From Ectopseudomonas mendocina (lineage in GTDB: Bacteria; Pseudomonadota; Gammaproteobacteria; Pseudomonadales; Pseudomonadaceae): 35,014 nucleotides of DNA. The DNA is taken from NCBI RefSeq assembly GCF_008041835.1, contig NZ_VRYE01000010.1, forward strand, positions 1-35,014. The letters are read 5' to 3'. The position numbers and the translations under genes were made by a program. Positions 6,869-15,244 of the stretch are shown here, piece by piece. The notes beneath the pieces are model-generated. The model was not told the origin of the DNA. It searched no databases and was given only the letters and a program-made list of their open reading frames with translations. Position 1 is the first letter of the stretch, and every line of letters begins with the position of its first letter.

Positions 6869-8441
6869 AGCCAGCGTGGCCATCCGCCCGCGCAGCGCCT
6901 GGGAGGCCATCGACCTCGGCGTGCTGCTGGCCCGTCGTCATGCCGGCCTGCTGATGGCCAGCTGGGCGCTGGTCACCCTGCCACTGTTTGCCCTGCTCTG
7001 CGCCTTGCTCTGGCAGTATCCGGGCTGGGCCATCTTTCTGTTCTGGTGGCTCAAGCCCGCCTATGAGCGGTTACCGCTGTACATTCTTTCGCAGGCACTG
7101 TTCGGCAATACGCCCTCGCTTAAGCAATCCCTGCGTGCGCTGCCGAAACTGTTGCGACCACAACTGCTGGCCAGCCTGACCTGGCGCCGCCTCAGCCCGA
7201 CGCGCAGTTTCGACCTGCCCGTACAGCAGCTCGAAGGCCTGTCCGGCCAGGCGCGCAGCCAGCGCCTGGTGGTGCTTGGTCAGCGTGACAGCGCCGCCGC
7301 TACCTGGCTGACCCTGGTCGGCGTGCATGTGGAAATCGCCCTGTGGATGGGCTTGGTCGCGCTGTTCTACATGATGCTGCCGCAACAGGTGGAACTGAAC
7401 TGGAGCTGGGAAAGCCTGATCGCCGCCAGCAGTGGCCAGTGGCTGTGGCTGGAACACCTGTCCAACCTGCTTTACGTGCTGCTACTGATTCTCTGGGAGC
7501 CGGTCTATGTGGCCTGCGGATTCACCCTCTATCTCAATCGCCGTACCGCCCTGGAAGCCTGGGATATCGAACTGACCTTCCGCCGCCTGCGCCAGCGCCT
7601 GACCGGCAGCGCCTACGCCCTGCTGCTCGGTTGTGCCCTGCTGCTGACGCAGCTACCTGACAATGCCCTGGCCGATACGCCTGTGGCAGCCAGCGAAGCA
7701 ACCGAACCGGCTGACCCACAAGGCCCCGACGCCCCACGCCTGCTCAAACAGCCGCTGACCAGCCAGGCTGCGCGCGCGAGCATCGAAACCCTGCTCGACG
7801 CACCGCCCTTCCAGCACCGCGAAACCGTCACGCGCTGGCGCCTGGGCGAAGAAAAACCTGCCGAGGAGCCCAACCCGGAAGATGTCGAAGCCTTCCTCGA
7901 CATGCTCAGGAAGCTGCTCAAACTGGGCGAATGGTGGAAAAGCCTGGATGTCGTCGCGCAAATCTTCGAAGTGCTGCTGTGGGCCGCGCTGGCCGCGCTG
8001 CTGGTATTCATCCTCTGGCGCTATCGCCAGTGGTTGCAGACCTTTGGCGAACGCATCGGCCTGCCGGCACGGCGCCGACCGGTGGCACCGCAACAGCTCT
8101 TTGGCCTGGAACTGGCCCCGGAGAGCCTGCCCGATGATGTCGCCAGCGCAGCCGAACGGCTCTGGGCCGAACAACCGCGCGCAGCGCTGGGCTTGCTCTA
8201 CCGTGCCCTGCTCAGCCGTTTGCTGCACCAACACCGTCTGCCGTTGAAGCAATCGCATACCGAAGGCGAGGTGCTCGCGCTGGTCGCGGGCCTCGGGCAG
8301 CAGAACCTGGAAGACTACAGTCGCCAGCTCACCCAGCACTGGCAGGCGCTGGCCTATGGTCACCGCGCGCCGGCCGAATCACTGCGCGAGGGTCTGTGCC
8401 AGGGTTGGCGCAGCCTGTTCGGCCAGGAGCAGGCGACATGA
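6855..8441 (+). CDS. DUF4129-domain membrane protein, 528 aa
   Basis: The product has four or five hydrophobic segments in the N-terminal half (about 33-52, 150-175, 203-225, 252-266), an extracytoplasmic-looking Pro/Glu-rich stretch (about 270-345), a further membrane helix at about 371-388 and a cytoplasmic C-terminal DUF4129 domain (about 430-505, including AERLWAEQPRAALGLLYRAL and HWQALAYGHRAP). DUF4129 proteins are found beside MoxR and DUF58 genes; their biochemical role is not established. The ATG at 6855 is preceded by GGAGG (6846-6850) and overlaps the previous gene by 14 bases. The TGA overlaps the next ATG (ATGA), so translation is coupled through the cluster. Confidence 0.85.
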   Translation: MRLTEASVAIRPRSAWEAIDLGVLLARRHAGLLMASWALVTLPLFALLCALLWQYPGWAIFLFWWLKPAYERLPLYILSQALFGNTPSLKQSLRALPKLLRPQLLASLTWRRLSPTRSFDLPVQQLEGLSGQARSQRLVVLGQRDSAAATWLTLVGVHVEIALWMGLVALFYMMLPQQVELNWSWESLIAASSGQWLWLEHLSNLLYVLLLILWEPVYVACGFTLYLNRRTALEAWDIELTFRRLRQRLTGSAYALLLGCALLLTQLPDNALADTPVAASEATEPADPQGPDAPRLLKQPLTSQAARASIETLLDAPPFQHRETVTRWRLGEEKPAEEPNPEDVEAFLDMLRKLLKLGEWWKSLDVVAQIFEVLLWAALAALLVFILWRYRQWLQTFGERIGLPARRRPVAPQQLFGLELAPESLPDDVASAAERLWAEQPRAALGLLYRALLSRLLHQHRLPLKQSHTEGEVLALVAGLGQQNLEDYSRQLTQHWQALAYGHRAPAESLREGLCQGWRSLFGQEQAT

Positions 8442-9619
8442 GCCGGCGCACCGGATTCGCCCTGGCCATGGCTCTGCTGCTGGGCCTGGGGCTGATCGCC
8501 AGTTATCTACTGGGCAAACTCGAACCCTATGAAGAAGTGGTCGAGCATGGCCCAGCCCCCGAGGTTGCCAGCAGCCCTTACCTGGCCGCCGAACACTTCC
8601 TGCGCCAGCAGGGTATCGTCGCCCGTCGCGCCGAAAGCCTGGCTGTACTGGACGGCCTGCCCAGCGCGGGCCAGACCCTGATGCTGCTGGCCGACCGTGG
8701 CAACATGACGCCGCGCCAGGTCGAGCGCGTGCTGCAATGGACGGCCAATGGCGGTCATCTGCTGTTCATCGCCGAACGCCTGTGGGACGAAGAGCAAGGC
8801 CAGAGCGGCGACCTGTTGCTCGACCTGCTCGGCATCCAGCAGTACATGAGCGACGAGCTGGATGAGGAAGAAAGCAGCGAGGCAGAAATCGAGCAGGATG
8901 AAAACGCAGCTTATCCACAGCTGACCAAGCTCTACCTGGAGAACGAGCAAGCCCCGGCCTACATCGCCTTCGACACCGATTTTCACCTGTACGACGCGCA
9001 GAACCGCGCGCACGCCTGGGCCAATAGCGAGGCCGCCACGCACCTGCTGCAGCTGTACCATGGCGATGGCCTGATCACCGTGCTGAGCGATCCGTGGATC
9101 TGGCAGAACCGCACCATCAATGAATACGACCATGCCTGGCTGCTCTGGTACCTGAGCCAGGACAGCGCCGTGACCCTGCTCTACCACGCCGACAGCGACG
9201 GCCTGGCGCGCCTGCTGCTGCGCCATTTCCCGCTGGCCTTGCTGGTGCTGGGCCTGCTGATCATCGCCAGCCTGTGGCACGTCGGCATGCGTCACGGCCC
9301 GTTGCAGGCACCGGCCAGCCGCGCCCGTCGTCAGCTCGAAGAGCACCTGCGCGGCAGCGCCGATTTCCTCCTGCGCCACAGCGGCCAGCACAGCCTGCTC
9401 AGAGGCCTGCAACAGGACATCAATCGCCGTGCGCGGCGCCGCCACCCCGGTTTCGAGAAGCTCGCCGTCGCCGAACAGTGGCAGGTGCTCGGTCGCCTGA
9501 CCCGCCTGCCCGCCAAGGACATCAGCCAGGCCATGCGCCCATTGCCGCCGCAACGCCTGTCCGCCAGTGACTTCACCCGCCAGGTCGCCCACCTGCAAAC
9601 CCTCAGGAATGCCCTATGA
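8438..9619 (+). CDS. DUF4350-domain membrane protein, 393 aa
   Basis: A short N-terminal membrane anchor (about residues 7-24) is followed by the DUF4350 region (about 45-240), including SPYLAAEHFLRQQGI, LLADRGNMTPRQVERVLQWT and NGGHLLFIAERLW. This domain resembles class I glutamine-amidotransferase-like or ABC-exporter accessory folds, without an obvious catalytic Cys here. A strongly acidic insertion lies at about 139-156 (DELDEEESSEAEIEQDEN). A second membrane helix (about 263-282) precedes a basic cytoplasmic C-terminal domain. It is joined by ATGA overlaps to the DUF4129 gene before it and the MoxR gene after it. Function unknown; context suggests a partner of the MoxR ATPase. Confidence 0.82.
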   Translation: MSRRTGFALAMALLLGLGLIASYLLGKLEPYEEVVEHGPAPEVASSPYLAAEHFLRQQGIVARRAESLAVLDGLPSAGQTLMLLADRGNMTPRQVERVLQWTANGGHLLFIAERLWDEEQGQSGDLLLDLLGIQQYMSDELDEEESSEAEIEQDENAAYPQLTKLYLENEQAPAYIAFDTDFHLYDAQNRAHAWANSEAATHLLQLYHGDGLITVLSDPWIWQNRTINEYDHAWLLWYLSQDSAVTLLYHADSDGLARLLLRHFPLALLVLGLLIIASLWHVGMRHGPLQAPASRARRQLEEHLRGSADFLLRHSGQHSLLRGLQQDINRRARRRHPGFEKLAVAEQWQVLGRLTRLPAKDISQAMRPLPPQRLSASDFTRQVAHLQTLRNAL

Positions 9620-10650
9620 GCGAAATCCCCGAGAACGACAACCTGCCGCAGCAGGAAGCCCCGGCTGCCATGCCGAGCAACCCGCAAGCACAACAGCGCC
9701 AACGCGCCAGCCAACTGGCCCAGGCCCTGCGCGCCGAACTGCGCAAGGCTGTGATTGGCCAGAACGCGGTGATCGACGACGTGCTCACCGCGCTGATCGC
9801 CGGTGGACACGTGCTGGTCGAAGGTGTGCCGGGGCTGGGCAAGACCCTGCTGGTGCGCGCCCTGGCGCGCTGCTTCGGTGGCGAGTTCGCACGTATCCAG
9901 TTCACCCCGGACCTGATGCCCAGCGATGTCACTGGCCATGCCGTGTACGACATGCAGAGCGAGCAGTTCAAGCTGCGCAAGGGCCCGGTGTTCACCAACC
10001 TGCTGCTGGCCGATGAAATCAACCGCGCACCGGCCAAGACCCAGGCCGCCCTGCTGGAAGTGATGCAGGAGCGCCAGGTGACCCTGGAAGGCCGCGCCCT
10101 GCCGGTGCAACTACCGTTCATGGTGCTGGCGACCATGAACCCGATCGAGCAGGAAGGCACCTACCCGCTGCCGGAAGCCGAGCTGGACCGTTTCATGCTC
10201 AAGCTGCGCATGGATTATCCGCAGCAGGACGAAGAATTGAACATGGTGCGCCAGGTAACCCGTTCGGCCAAGGCCGACATGCTCGAAGTCAGCCCGCTGC
10301 GCACCCTGTTGCAGGCCAAGGACGTGCTGGCCCTGCAGAAGATCGCCAGCGACCTGCCCCTGGACGACCAGGTGCTCGATTACGCCGTACGCCTGGCCCG
10401 TGCTACCCGCAGCTGGCCGGGTCTGGCCATGGGCGCCGGGCCGCGCGCCTCCATCGCCCTGGTGCGCGGCGCCCGTGCTCGTGCGCTACTGCGCGGTGGC
10501 GACTTCGTCCTGCCGGATGACATCAAGAGCTGCGCCCTGGCCGTGCTGCGTCACCGTGTGCGTCTGGCTCCGGAGCTGGACATCGAAGGTCTGTCGGTGG
10601 ATCAGGTTCTGCAACAGTTGCTCGATCAGGTGCCGGCGCCACGCCTATGA
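9616..10650 (+). CDS. MoxR-family AAA+ ATPase
   Basis: This 344-residue soluble protein is a MoxR-type (AAA_3) ATPase, a class thought to act as chaperones that activate or insert cofactors into partner complexes, often with VWA or DUF58 proteins. Walker A is GVPGLGKT (70-77, K76), Walker B is LLLADE (129-134) followed by INRAPAKTQ, and the sensor-1 region is ATMNPIEQEGTYPLPEAEL with D191 and R192. The AAA lid domain follows, with GPRASIALVRGARARALL. Its ATG overlaps the DUF4350 stop and its TGA overlaps the DUF58 start (ATGA in both cases). It is the presumed energy source for the cluster. The substrate is unknown. Confidence 0.95.
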   Translation: MSEIPENDNLPQQEAPAAMPSNPQAQQRQRASQLAQALRAELRKAVIGQNAVIDDVLTALIAGGHVLVEGVPGLGKTLLVRALARCFGGEFARIQFTPDLMPSDVTGHAVYDMQSEQFKLRKGPVFTNLLLADEINRAPAKTQAALLEVMQERQVTLEGRALPVQLPFMVLATMNPIEQEGTYPLPEAELDRFMLKLRMDYPQQDEELNMVRQVTRSAKADMLEVSPLRTLLQAKDVLALQKIASDLPLDDQVLDYAVRLARATRSWPGLAMGAGPRASIALVRGARARALLRGGDFVLPDDIKSCALAVLRHRVRLAPELDIEGLSVDQVLQQLLDQVPAPRL

Positions 10651-11978
10651 AACCTTCGCGCCTGCTCCTCGGGCTGCTCGGCGGCCTGTTCGCCGCTGCC
10701 GTGCTGCTTGGCGCCCTGCCCCTGCTCGGCATTCGTCTGGCAGACAGCCTGATGCCGCTGGCCTGGGGGCTGTTGCTGGCCCTGCTGCTGATCGCCGTCG
10801 TCGATGCCTTGTGGCTGCGCCGCCAGAGCTCGCCGCGTCTGGAGCGCGTACTGCCCGGCAATCTGCCGCTGGGACGCTGGAGCGAAGTGCAACTGATCGC
10901 CCATCACGACTTCGCTCAGACACAGGAAATCGAGGTCTTCGATCATGTGCCTGAAGGCATGGCCTTCGACTTCCTGCCGCAACGCATCACCTTGCACCCC
11001 GGCCAGCAGACGCGCCTCAGCTATCGCCTCAAGCCTCTGATCCGCGGGCACTTCCATTTCGCCCGGTGCGAGCTGAAGCTGCCCAGCCCACTGCGCCTGT
11101 GGCAGGCCAAGCGCCTGCTGCCGCTGGAAGGTGAAAGCCGCGTTTACCCGGATTTCGCTCGCCTCTATGGCGCGCAGCTCAAGGCCGTGGACGACTGGCT
11201 GAGCCAGTTGGGCGTGCGCCAGCGCCCGCGTCGCGGCCTGGGCCTGGAATTTCACCAGCTGCGCGAGTTTCGTGATGGCGACACCCTGCGCCAGATCGAC
11301 TGGAAGGCCACTGCCCGCAAGCGCACACCCATCGCCCGCGAATACCAGGACGAACGCGACCAGCAGATCGTCTTTTTGCTCGACTGCGGCCGCCGTATGC
11401 GCAGCCAGGACGATGAGCTGTCGCACTTCGACCACGCGCTCAATGCCTGCCTGCTGCTCAGCTACGTCGCGCTGCGCCAGGGCGATGCCGTCGGCCTGGC
11501 GACCTTCGCCGGCAACCAGTCGCGTTACCTCGCGCCGGTCAAGGGCCCTGCACAATTGAACGTGCTGCTCAACGCCGTCTATGACCTCGACACCAGCCAG
11601 CAACCGGCCGACTTCAGCGCCGCTGCCGACTTGCTGCTGGCGCGTCAGCGCCGCCGCTCGCTGGTGGTATTGGTGACCAACCTGCGCGACGAGGACGATC
11701 AGGACCTGCTCGCTGCCGTGCGTCGCCTCTCGCGCCAGCATCGCGTGCTGATCGCCAGCCTGCGCGAGGAAGCGCTGGATCGTCTGCGCCAGACGCCGGT
11801 GGAGCAATTCGATCAGGCCCTGGCCTACTGCGGCACGCTGGACTACCTCAATGCCCGCGCCGACCTGCACGAACGTCTGGCCGCCCATGAAGTACCGGTG
11901 CTCGACGCCCGCCCTGGCGAACTGGGCCCGGAACTGGTGAGCAGTTATCTGGCCTGGAAGAAAGCTGGCGCGCTTTAA
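10647..11978 (+). CDS. DUF58-domain protein, membrane-anchored
   Basis: The 443-residue product has two N-terminal membrane helices (about 6-28 and 37-55), a beta-rich region and then the DUF58 motif FRDGDTLRQIDWKATARKRT (208-227), followed by a VWA-like fold starting IVFLLDCGRRM (241-251). The metal-binding DxSxS motif of true VWA domains is degenerate here (D246-C-G-R-R). DUF58 proteins are the usual partners of MoxR ATPases. It is the last gene of the coupled cluster. A 10-bp stem hairpin (11991-12012) without a U tract lies just after the stop and may mark the transcript end. Confidence 0.92.
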   Translation: MKPSRLLLGLLGGLFAAAVLLGALPLLGIRLADSLMPLAWGLLLALLLIAVVDALWLRRQSSPRLERVLPGNLPLGRWSEVQLIAHHDFAQTQEIEVFDHVPEGMAFDFLPQRITLHPGQQTRLSYRLKPLIRGHFHFARCELKLPSPLRLWQAKRLLPLEGESRVYPDFARLYGAQLKAVDDWLSQLGVRQRPRRGLGLEFHQLREFRDGDTLRQIDWKATARKRTPIAREYQDERDQQIVFLLDCGRRMRSQDDELSHFDHALNACLLLSYVALRQGDAVGLATFAGNQSRYLAPVKGPAQLNVLLNAVYDLDTSQQPADFSAAADLLLARQRRRSLVVLVTNLRDEDDQDLLAAVRRLSRQHRVLIASLREEALDRLRQTPVEQFDQALAYCGTLDYLNARADLHERLAAHEVPVLDARPGELGPELVSSYLAWKKAGAL

Positions 11979-11990
11979 AGTCTGTTGACG

Positions 11991-12012
11991 TTTCGGCGCG
12001 ACCGCGCCGAAA
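11991..12012 (+). terminator. Hairpin at end of the MoxR/DUF58 cluster
   Basis: TTTCGGCGCG (11991-12000) pairs perfectly with CGCGCCGAAA (12003-12012) around a two-base centre. The downstream bases are AG-rich rather than T-rich, so this is at best a weak intrinsic terminator or a transcript-protecting stem. Confidence 0.4.
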
Positions 12013-12092
12013 GAGGCAACTGCTGGCGTCTGAGCTTGTCGAACCCAATGCTGCAAAGGCCCTGGCACCGGCTTTTCCACACAGATGTTGCG

Positions 12093-12121
12093 TGGTTATG
12101 GTCGTGACCGGGTGCTATGAT
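12093..12121 (+). promoter_or_regulatory. Candidate sodB promoter (extended -10)
   Basis: TGCTATGAT (12113-12121) is an extended -10 element of the TGnTATAAT class. A poor -35 (TGGTTA, 12093-12098) lies 17 bases upstream, which fits extended -10 promoters. The start codon is 100 bp further, leaving a leader of about 93 bases. No clear Fur box was recognised by eye. In P. aeruginosa sodB is a known PrrF small-RNA target, a possibility not testable here. Confidence 0.45.
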
Positions 12122-12221
12122 CCCGGGTCTGCGGCGCAAAGAGTACAAACTCGACGCCGCCTGTGGGCCGCCCGTGATCGGCCTTGCGCATACCGCACAC
12201 GACCTGAGTAGGAGATAGACC

Positions 12222-12803
12222 ATGGCTTTTGAATTGCCGCCGCTGCCTTACGAAAAGAACGCCCTCGAGCCGCACATTTCTGCCGAGACTCTTGAGTTCC
12301 ACCACGACAAGCACCACAACACCTACGTCGTGAACCTGAACAACCTGGTGCCGGGCACCGAGTTCGAAGGCAAGAGCCTGGAAGAAATCGTCAAGACCTC
12401 CTCGGGCGGTATCTTCAACAACGCCGCCCAGGTGTGGAACCACACCTTCTACTGGAACTGCCTGTCGCCGAACGGCGGTGGCCAGCCCACTGGTGCCCTG
12501 GCTGACGCCATCAACGCGGCCTTCGGTTCCTTCGACAAGTTCAAGGAAGAGTTCAGCAAGGTCTCCATCGGCACCTTCGGTTCCGGCTGGGGCTGGCTGG
12601 TGAAGAAGGCTGACGGTTCCTTGGCCCTGGCCAGCACCATCGGCGCCGGCTGCCCGCTGACCAGTGGCGACACTCCGCTGCTGACCTGCGACGTCTGGGA
12701 ACATGCCTACTACATCGACTACCGCAACCTGCGTCCGAAGTACGTCGAGGCGTTCTGGAACCTGGTCAACTGGGACTTCGTCGCCCAGAACTACGCGGCC
12801 TGA
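12222..12803 (+). CDS. sodB: Iron superoxide dismutase
   Basis: SodB converts superoxide to hydrogen peroxide and oxygen in the cytoplasm. The 193-residue product has the four metal ligands H27, H74, D157 and H161 (motif [13 protein letters not shown] at 157-169) and Q70 in the position that marks Fe-type rather than Mn-type enzymes ([13 protein letters not shown]). Length is typical. A good Shine-Dalgarno (AGGAG) precedes the ATG. It is flanked by its own promoter and a strong terminator, so it is probably monocistronic. The neighbouring bifA matches the P. aeruginosa order. Confidence 0.97.
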   Translation: MAFELPPLPYEKNALEPHISAETLEFHHDKHHNTYVVNLNNLVPGTEFEGKSLEEIVKTSSGGIFNNAAQVWNHTFYWNCLSPNGGGQPTGALADAINAAFGSFDKFKEEFSKVSIGTFGSGWGWLVKKADGSLALASTIGAGCPLTSGDTPLLTCDVWEHAYYIDYRNLRPKYVEAFWNLVNWDFVAQNYAA

Positions 12804-12822
12804 TTCCAAGCCGTGTCATGCG

Positions 12823-12850
12823 AAAACCCGGTCCCGATGACCGGGTTTTT
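12823..12850 (+). terminator. Rho-independent terminator of sodB
   Basis: AAAACCCGGTC (12823-12833) and GACCGGGTTTT (12839-12849) form a perfect 11-bp stem with a CCGAT loop, ending in a T run. It lies 20 bp after the sodB stop. Confidence 0.93.
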
Positions 12851-13057
12851 CGTTTTCGGCCGTTGTGAATGCTGTCAGATGAAGCGCCTTATGCCTGCAA
12901 TCGGCTGCAGAGCCGACACTCGATAGACGAACGATGCGTACAGATGCTCAAGTCTGCTGCCCTGACACAGACACAGTACAGTGGCCGGCTCAACGTACGG
13001 ACTCGCTCCAGGCTCTGATTTGTTGGGTAAAAAGTACCAATTAGCGATGATGGCCCT

Positions 13058-13086
13058 TTGACGGCCAAGGTTAGATTGCCAATACT
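13058..13086 (+). promoter_or_regulatory. Candidate bifA promoter
   Basis: TTGACG (13058-13063), 17 bases, then AATACT (13081-13086). The -35 matches 5 of 6 and the -10 4 of 6 consensus bases. It would give a leader of about 35 bases before the TTG start at 13130. It lies in the 326-bp gap between sodB and bifA, whose remaining part (12851-13057) shows nothing else recognisable. Confidence 0.5.
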
Positions 13087-13129
13087 CTCACCAGATTGAC
13101 GCTGTACGCACCGACACAAGGAATTGCCT

Positions 13130-15184
13130 TTGAAGCTGGAATTGAAAAACAGCTTGTCGATCAAGTTGCTCCGCGTGGTGCTGCTGTCAGCATTCGTGGT
13201 CGGGGTGGTGTTGAGCTGTGCGCAGATCGTTTTCGATGCCTACAAGACCCGCCAGGCGATTGCCAACGACGCCCATCGCATCCTCGGCATGTTCCGCGAC
13301 CCGTCGACGCAAGCGGTCTACAGCCTGGACCGGGAAATGGGCATGCAGGTGATCGAAGGCCTGTTTCAGCACGAGTCGGTACGCTACGCCTCCATCGGCC
13401 ATCCCAACGAGCCAATGCTCGCCGAGCGCTCGCGTGATCTGGCACAGATGCCCACGCGCTGGCTGACCGACACCTTTCTCGGCAAGGAGCAGCTGTTTTC
13501 GACCAAACTGGTGGGTCGCGGCCCCTACAGCGAGTATTACGGTGACCTCAACATCATCCTGGACACCGCGCCTTATGGCGAGAGTTTCGTCACCAACTCG
13601 GTGATCATCTTCATATCGGGCGTGCTGCGCGCCATGGCCATGGGGCTGGTGCTCTATCTGGTCTATCACTGGCTGCTGACCAAACCGCTGTCGAAAATCA
13701 TCGAGCACCTGACCAACATCAACCCCGACCGCCCCAGCGAACACAAGCTACCGATGCTGCCGGGCAACGAGAAGAACGAACTGGGCCTGTGGATCAATAC
13801 GGCCAACCAGTTGCTGGCCTCCATCGAACGCAACACCCACCTGCGTCATGAGGCCGAGAACAGTCTGTTACGCATGGCGCAGTACGATTTCCTCACTGGC
13901 CTGCCGAACCGCCAGCAACTGCAGCAGCAACTCGACCAGATTCTCGAAGATGCCGGCCGCCTGCAGCGCCGCGTCGCCGTTCTTTGCGTCGGCCTGGATG
14001 ATTTCAAGGGCATCAACGAGCAATTCAGCTATCAAAGCGGCGACCAGTTGCTGCTCGCCCTCTCCGACCGCCTGCGCAGCCACAGCGGCCGTCTTGGTGC
14101 GCTGGCCCGCCTGGGGGGCGACCAGTTCGCCCTGGTCCAGGCCGATATCGAACAACCCTATGAAGCCGCCGAACTGGCGCAAAGCGTACTCGATGATCTG
14201 GAGCAGCCCTTTATGCTCGATCAGCACGAAGTCCGCCTGCGCGCCACCATCGGCATCACCCTGTTCCCGGAAGACGGCGACAGCACCGAGAAACTGCTGC
14301 AAAAAGCCGAACAGACCATGACCCTGGCCAAGAGTCGCTCGCGCAACCGCTACCAGTTCTACATCGCCAGCGTCGACAGCCAGATTCGCCGCCGCCGTGA
14401 GCTGGAGAAGGATTTGCGCGACGCCCTGGCGCAGAATCAGCTGCACCTGGTCTATCAGCCGCAGGTGGACTATCGCGATCACAGCATCGTCGGCGTCGAG
14501 GCCCTGCTGCGCTGGCAACATCCACAGCATGGTTTCGTGGCGCCGGATCTGTTCATCCCGCTGGCCGAGCAGAACGGCACCATCATTCCCATCGGCGAGT
14601 GGATTCTTGACCAGAGTTGCCGCCAGCTGAGGGAATGGCACGACCAGGGCTTCAGCAACCTGCGCATGGCCATCAACCTGTCTACCGTGCAGTTGCACCA
14701 CGCCGAGCTGCCGCGCATGGTCAACAATCTGATGCAGGTCTACCGCCTACCGCCGAAAAGCCTGGAGCTGGAGGTCACCGAAACCGGCCTGTTGGAAGAC
14801 ATCAGCACCGCCGCCCAGCATCTGCTCTGCCTGCGCCGCTCCGGTGCACTGATCGCCATCGATGACTTCGGTACCGGCTATTCCTCACTGAGCTACCTCA
14901 AGAGCCTGCCGCTGGACAAGATCAAGATCGACAAGAGCTTCGTCCAGGATCTGCTCGAAGATGAAGACGATGCCACCATCGTTCGCGCCATCATCCAGTT
15001 GGGCAAGAGCCTGGGCATGCAGGTCATCGCCGAGGGCGTGGAAACTGCCGAGCAGGAAGCCTACATCATTGCCCAGGGCTGCCATGAAGGTCAGGGTTAC
15101 CTGTACAGCAAGCCACTGCCGGCACGTGAGCTGACGCTGTTTCTCAAGCAGGCGCGGCGTCTGAGCTCAGCGGCGACGCTCTGA
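13130..15184 (+). CDS. bifA: Cyclic-di-GMP phosphodiesterase BifA
   Basis: BifA hydrolyses c-di-GMP and in P. aeruginosa lowers biofilm formation and favours swarming. The 684-residue product has an N-terminal membrane helix (about 12-33), a periplasmic loop, a second helix (about 150-172), a GGDEF domain (about 250-415) and an EAL domain (about 430-675). The GGDEF signature is degenerate, GGDQF (329-333), while the EAL motif is intact (E457-A-L, GVEALLRW) with DDFGTGYSS and the loop residues typical of active enzymes. The start is TTG at 13130 because AAGGA (13118-13122) lies 7 bases upstream; the TTG at 13124 is too close. It is next to sodB, as in PAO1. Confidence 0.93.
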   Translation: MKLELKNSLSIKLLRVVLLSAFVVGVVLSCAQIVFDAYKTRQAIANDAHRILGMFRDPSTQAVYSLDREMGMQVIEGLFQHESVRYASIGHPNEPMLAERSRDLAQMPTRWLTDTFLGKEQLFSTKLVGRGPYSEYYGDLNIILDTAPYGESFVTNSVIIFISGVLRAMAMGLVLYLVYHWLLTKPLSKIIEHLTNINPDRPSEHKLPMLPGNEKNELGLWINTANQLLASIERNTHLRHEAENSLLRMAQYDFLTGLPNRQQLQQQLDQILEDAGRLQRRVAVLCVGLDDFKGINEQFSYQSGDQLLLALSDRLRSHSGRLGALARLGGDQFALVQADIEQPYEAAELAQSVLDDLEQPFMLDQHEVRLRATIGITLFPEDGDSTEKLLQKAEQTMTLAKSRSRNRYQFYIASVDSQIRRRRELEKDLRDALAQNQLHLVYQPQVDYRDHSIVGVEALLRWQHPQHGFVAPDLFIPLAEQNGTIIPIGEWILDQSCRQLREWHDQGFSNLRMAINLSTVQLHHAELPRMVNNLMQVYRLPPKSLELEVTETGLLEDISTAAQHLLCLRRSGALIAIDDFGTGYSSLSYLKSLPLDKIKIDKSFVQDLLEDEDDATIVRAIIQLGKSLGMQVIAEGVETAEQEAYIIAQGCHEGQGYLYSKPLPARELTLFLKQARRLSSAATL

Positions 15185-15197
15185 CCACTCAAACAGG

Positions 15198-15224
15198 AAC
15201 GCCGCGATTGGTCGCGGCGTTTTC
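15198..15224 (+). terminator. Rho-independent terminator of bifA
   Basis: AACGCCGCGA (15198-15207) and TCGCGGCGTT (15212-15221) form a 10-bp stem with a TTGG loop and a short T run. It separates bifA from the convergent GIDE-like gene and might serve both. Confidence 0.85.
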
Positions 15225-15244
15225 ATTCGTACCCGCAATCGCGC

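Noticed and set aside
8912..8920. TTATCCACA, a perfect DnaA box, inside the DUF4350 gene
   Set aside because: A single site within coding sequence with no companion box or AT-rich tract; likely chance.
10626..12080. 484-codon open frame antisense to the DUF58 gene
   Set aside because: Long antisense frames are expected in GC-rich DNA. Its sequence is Gln/Ala/Gly-rich and resembles nothing, while the sense strand encodes a recognisable domain with an ATGA-coupled start.
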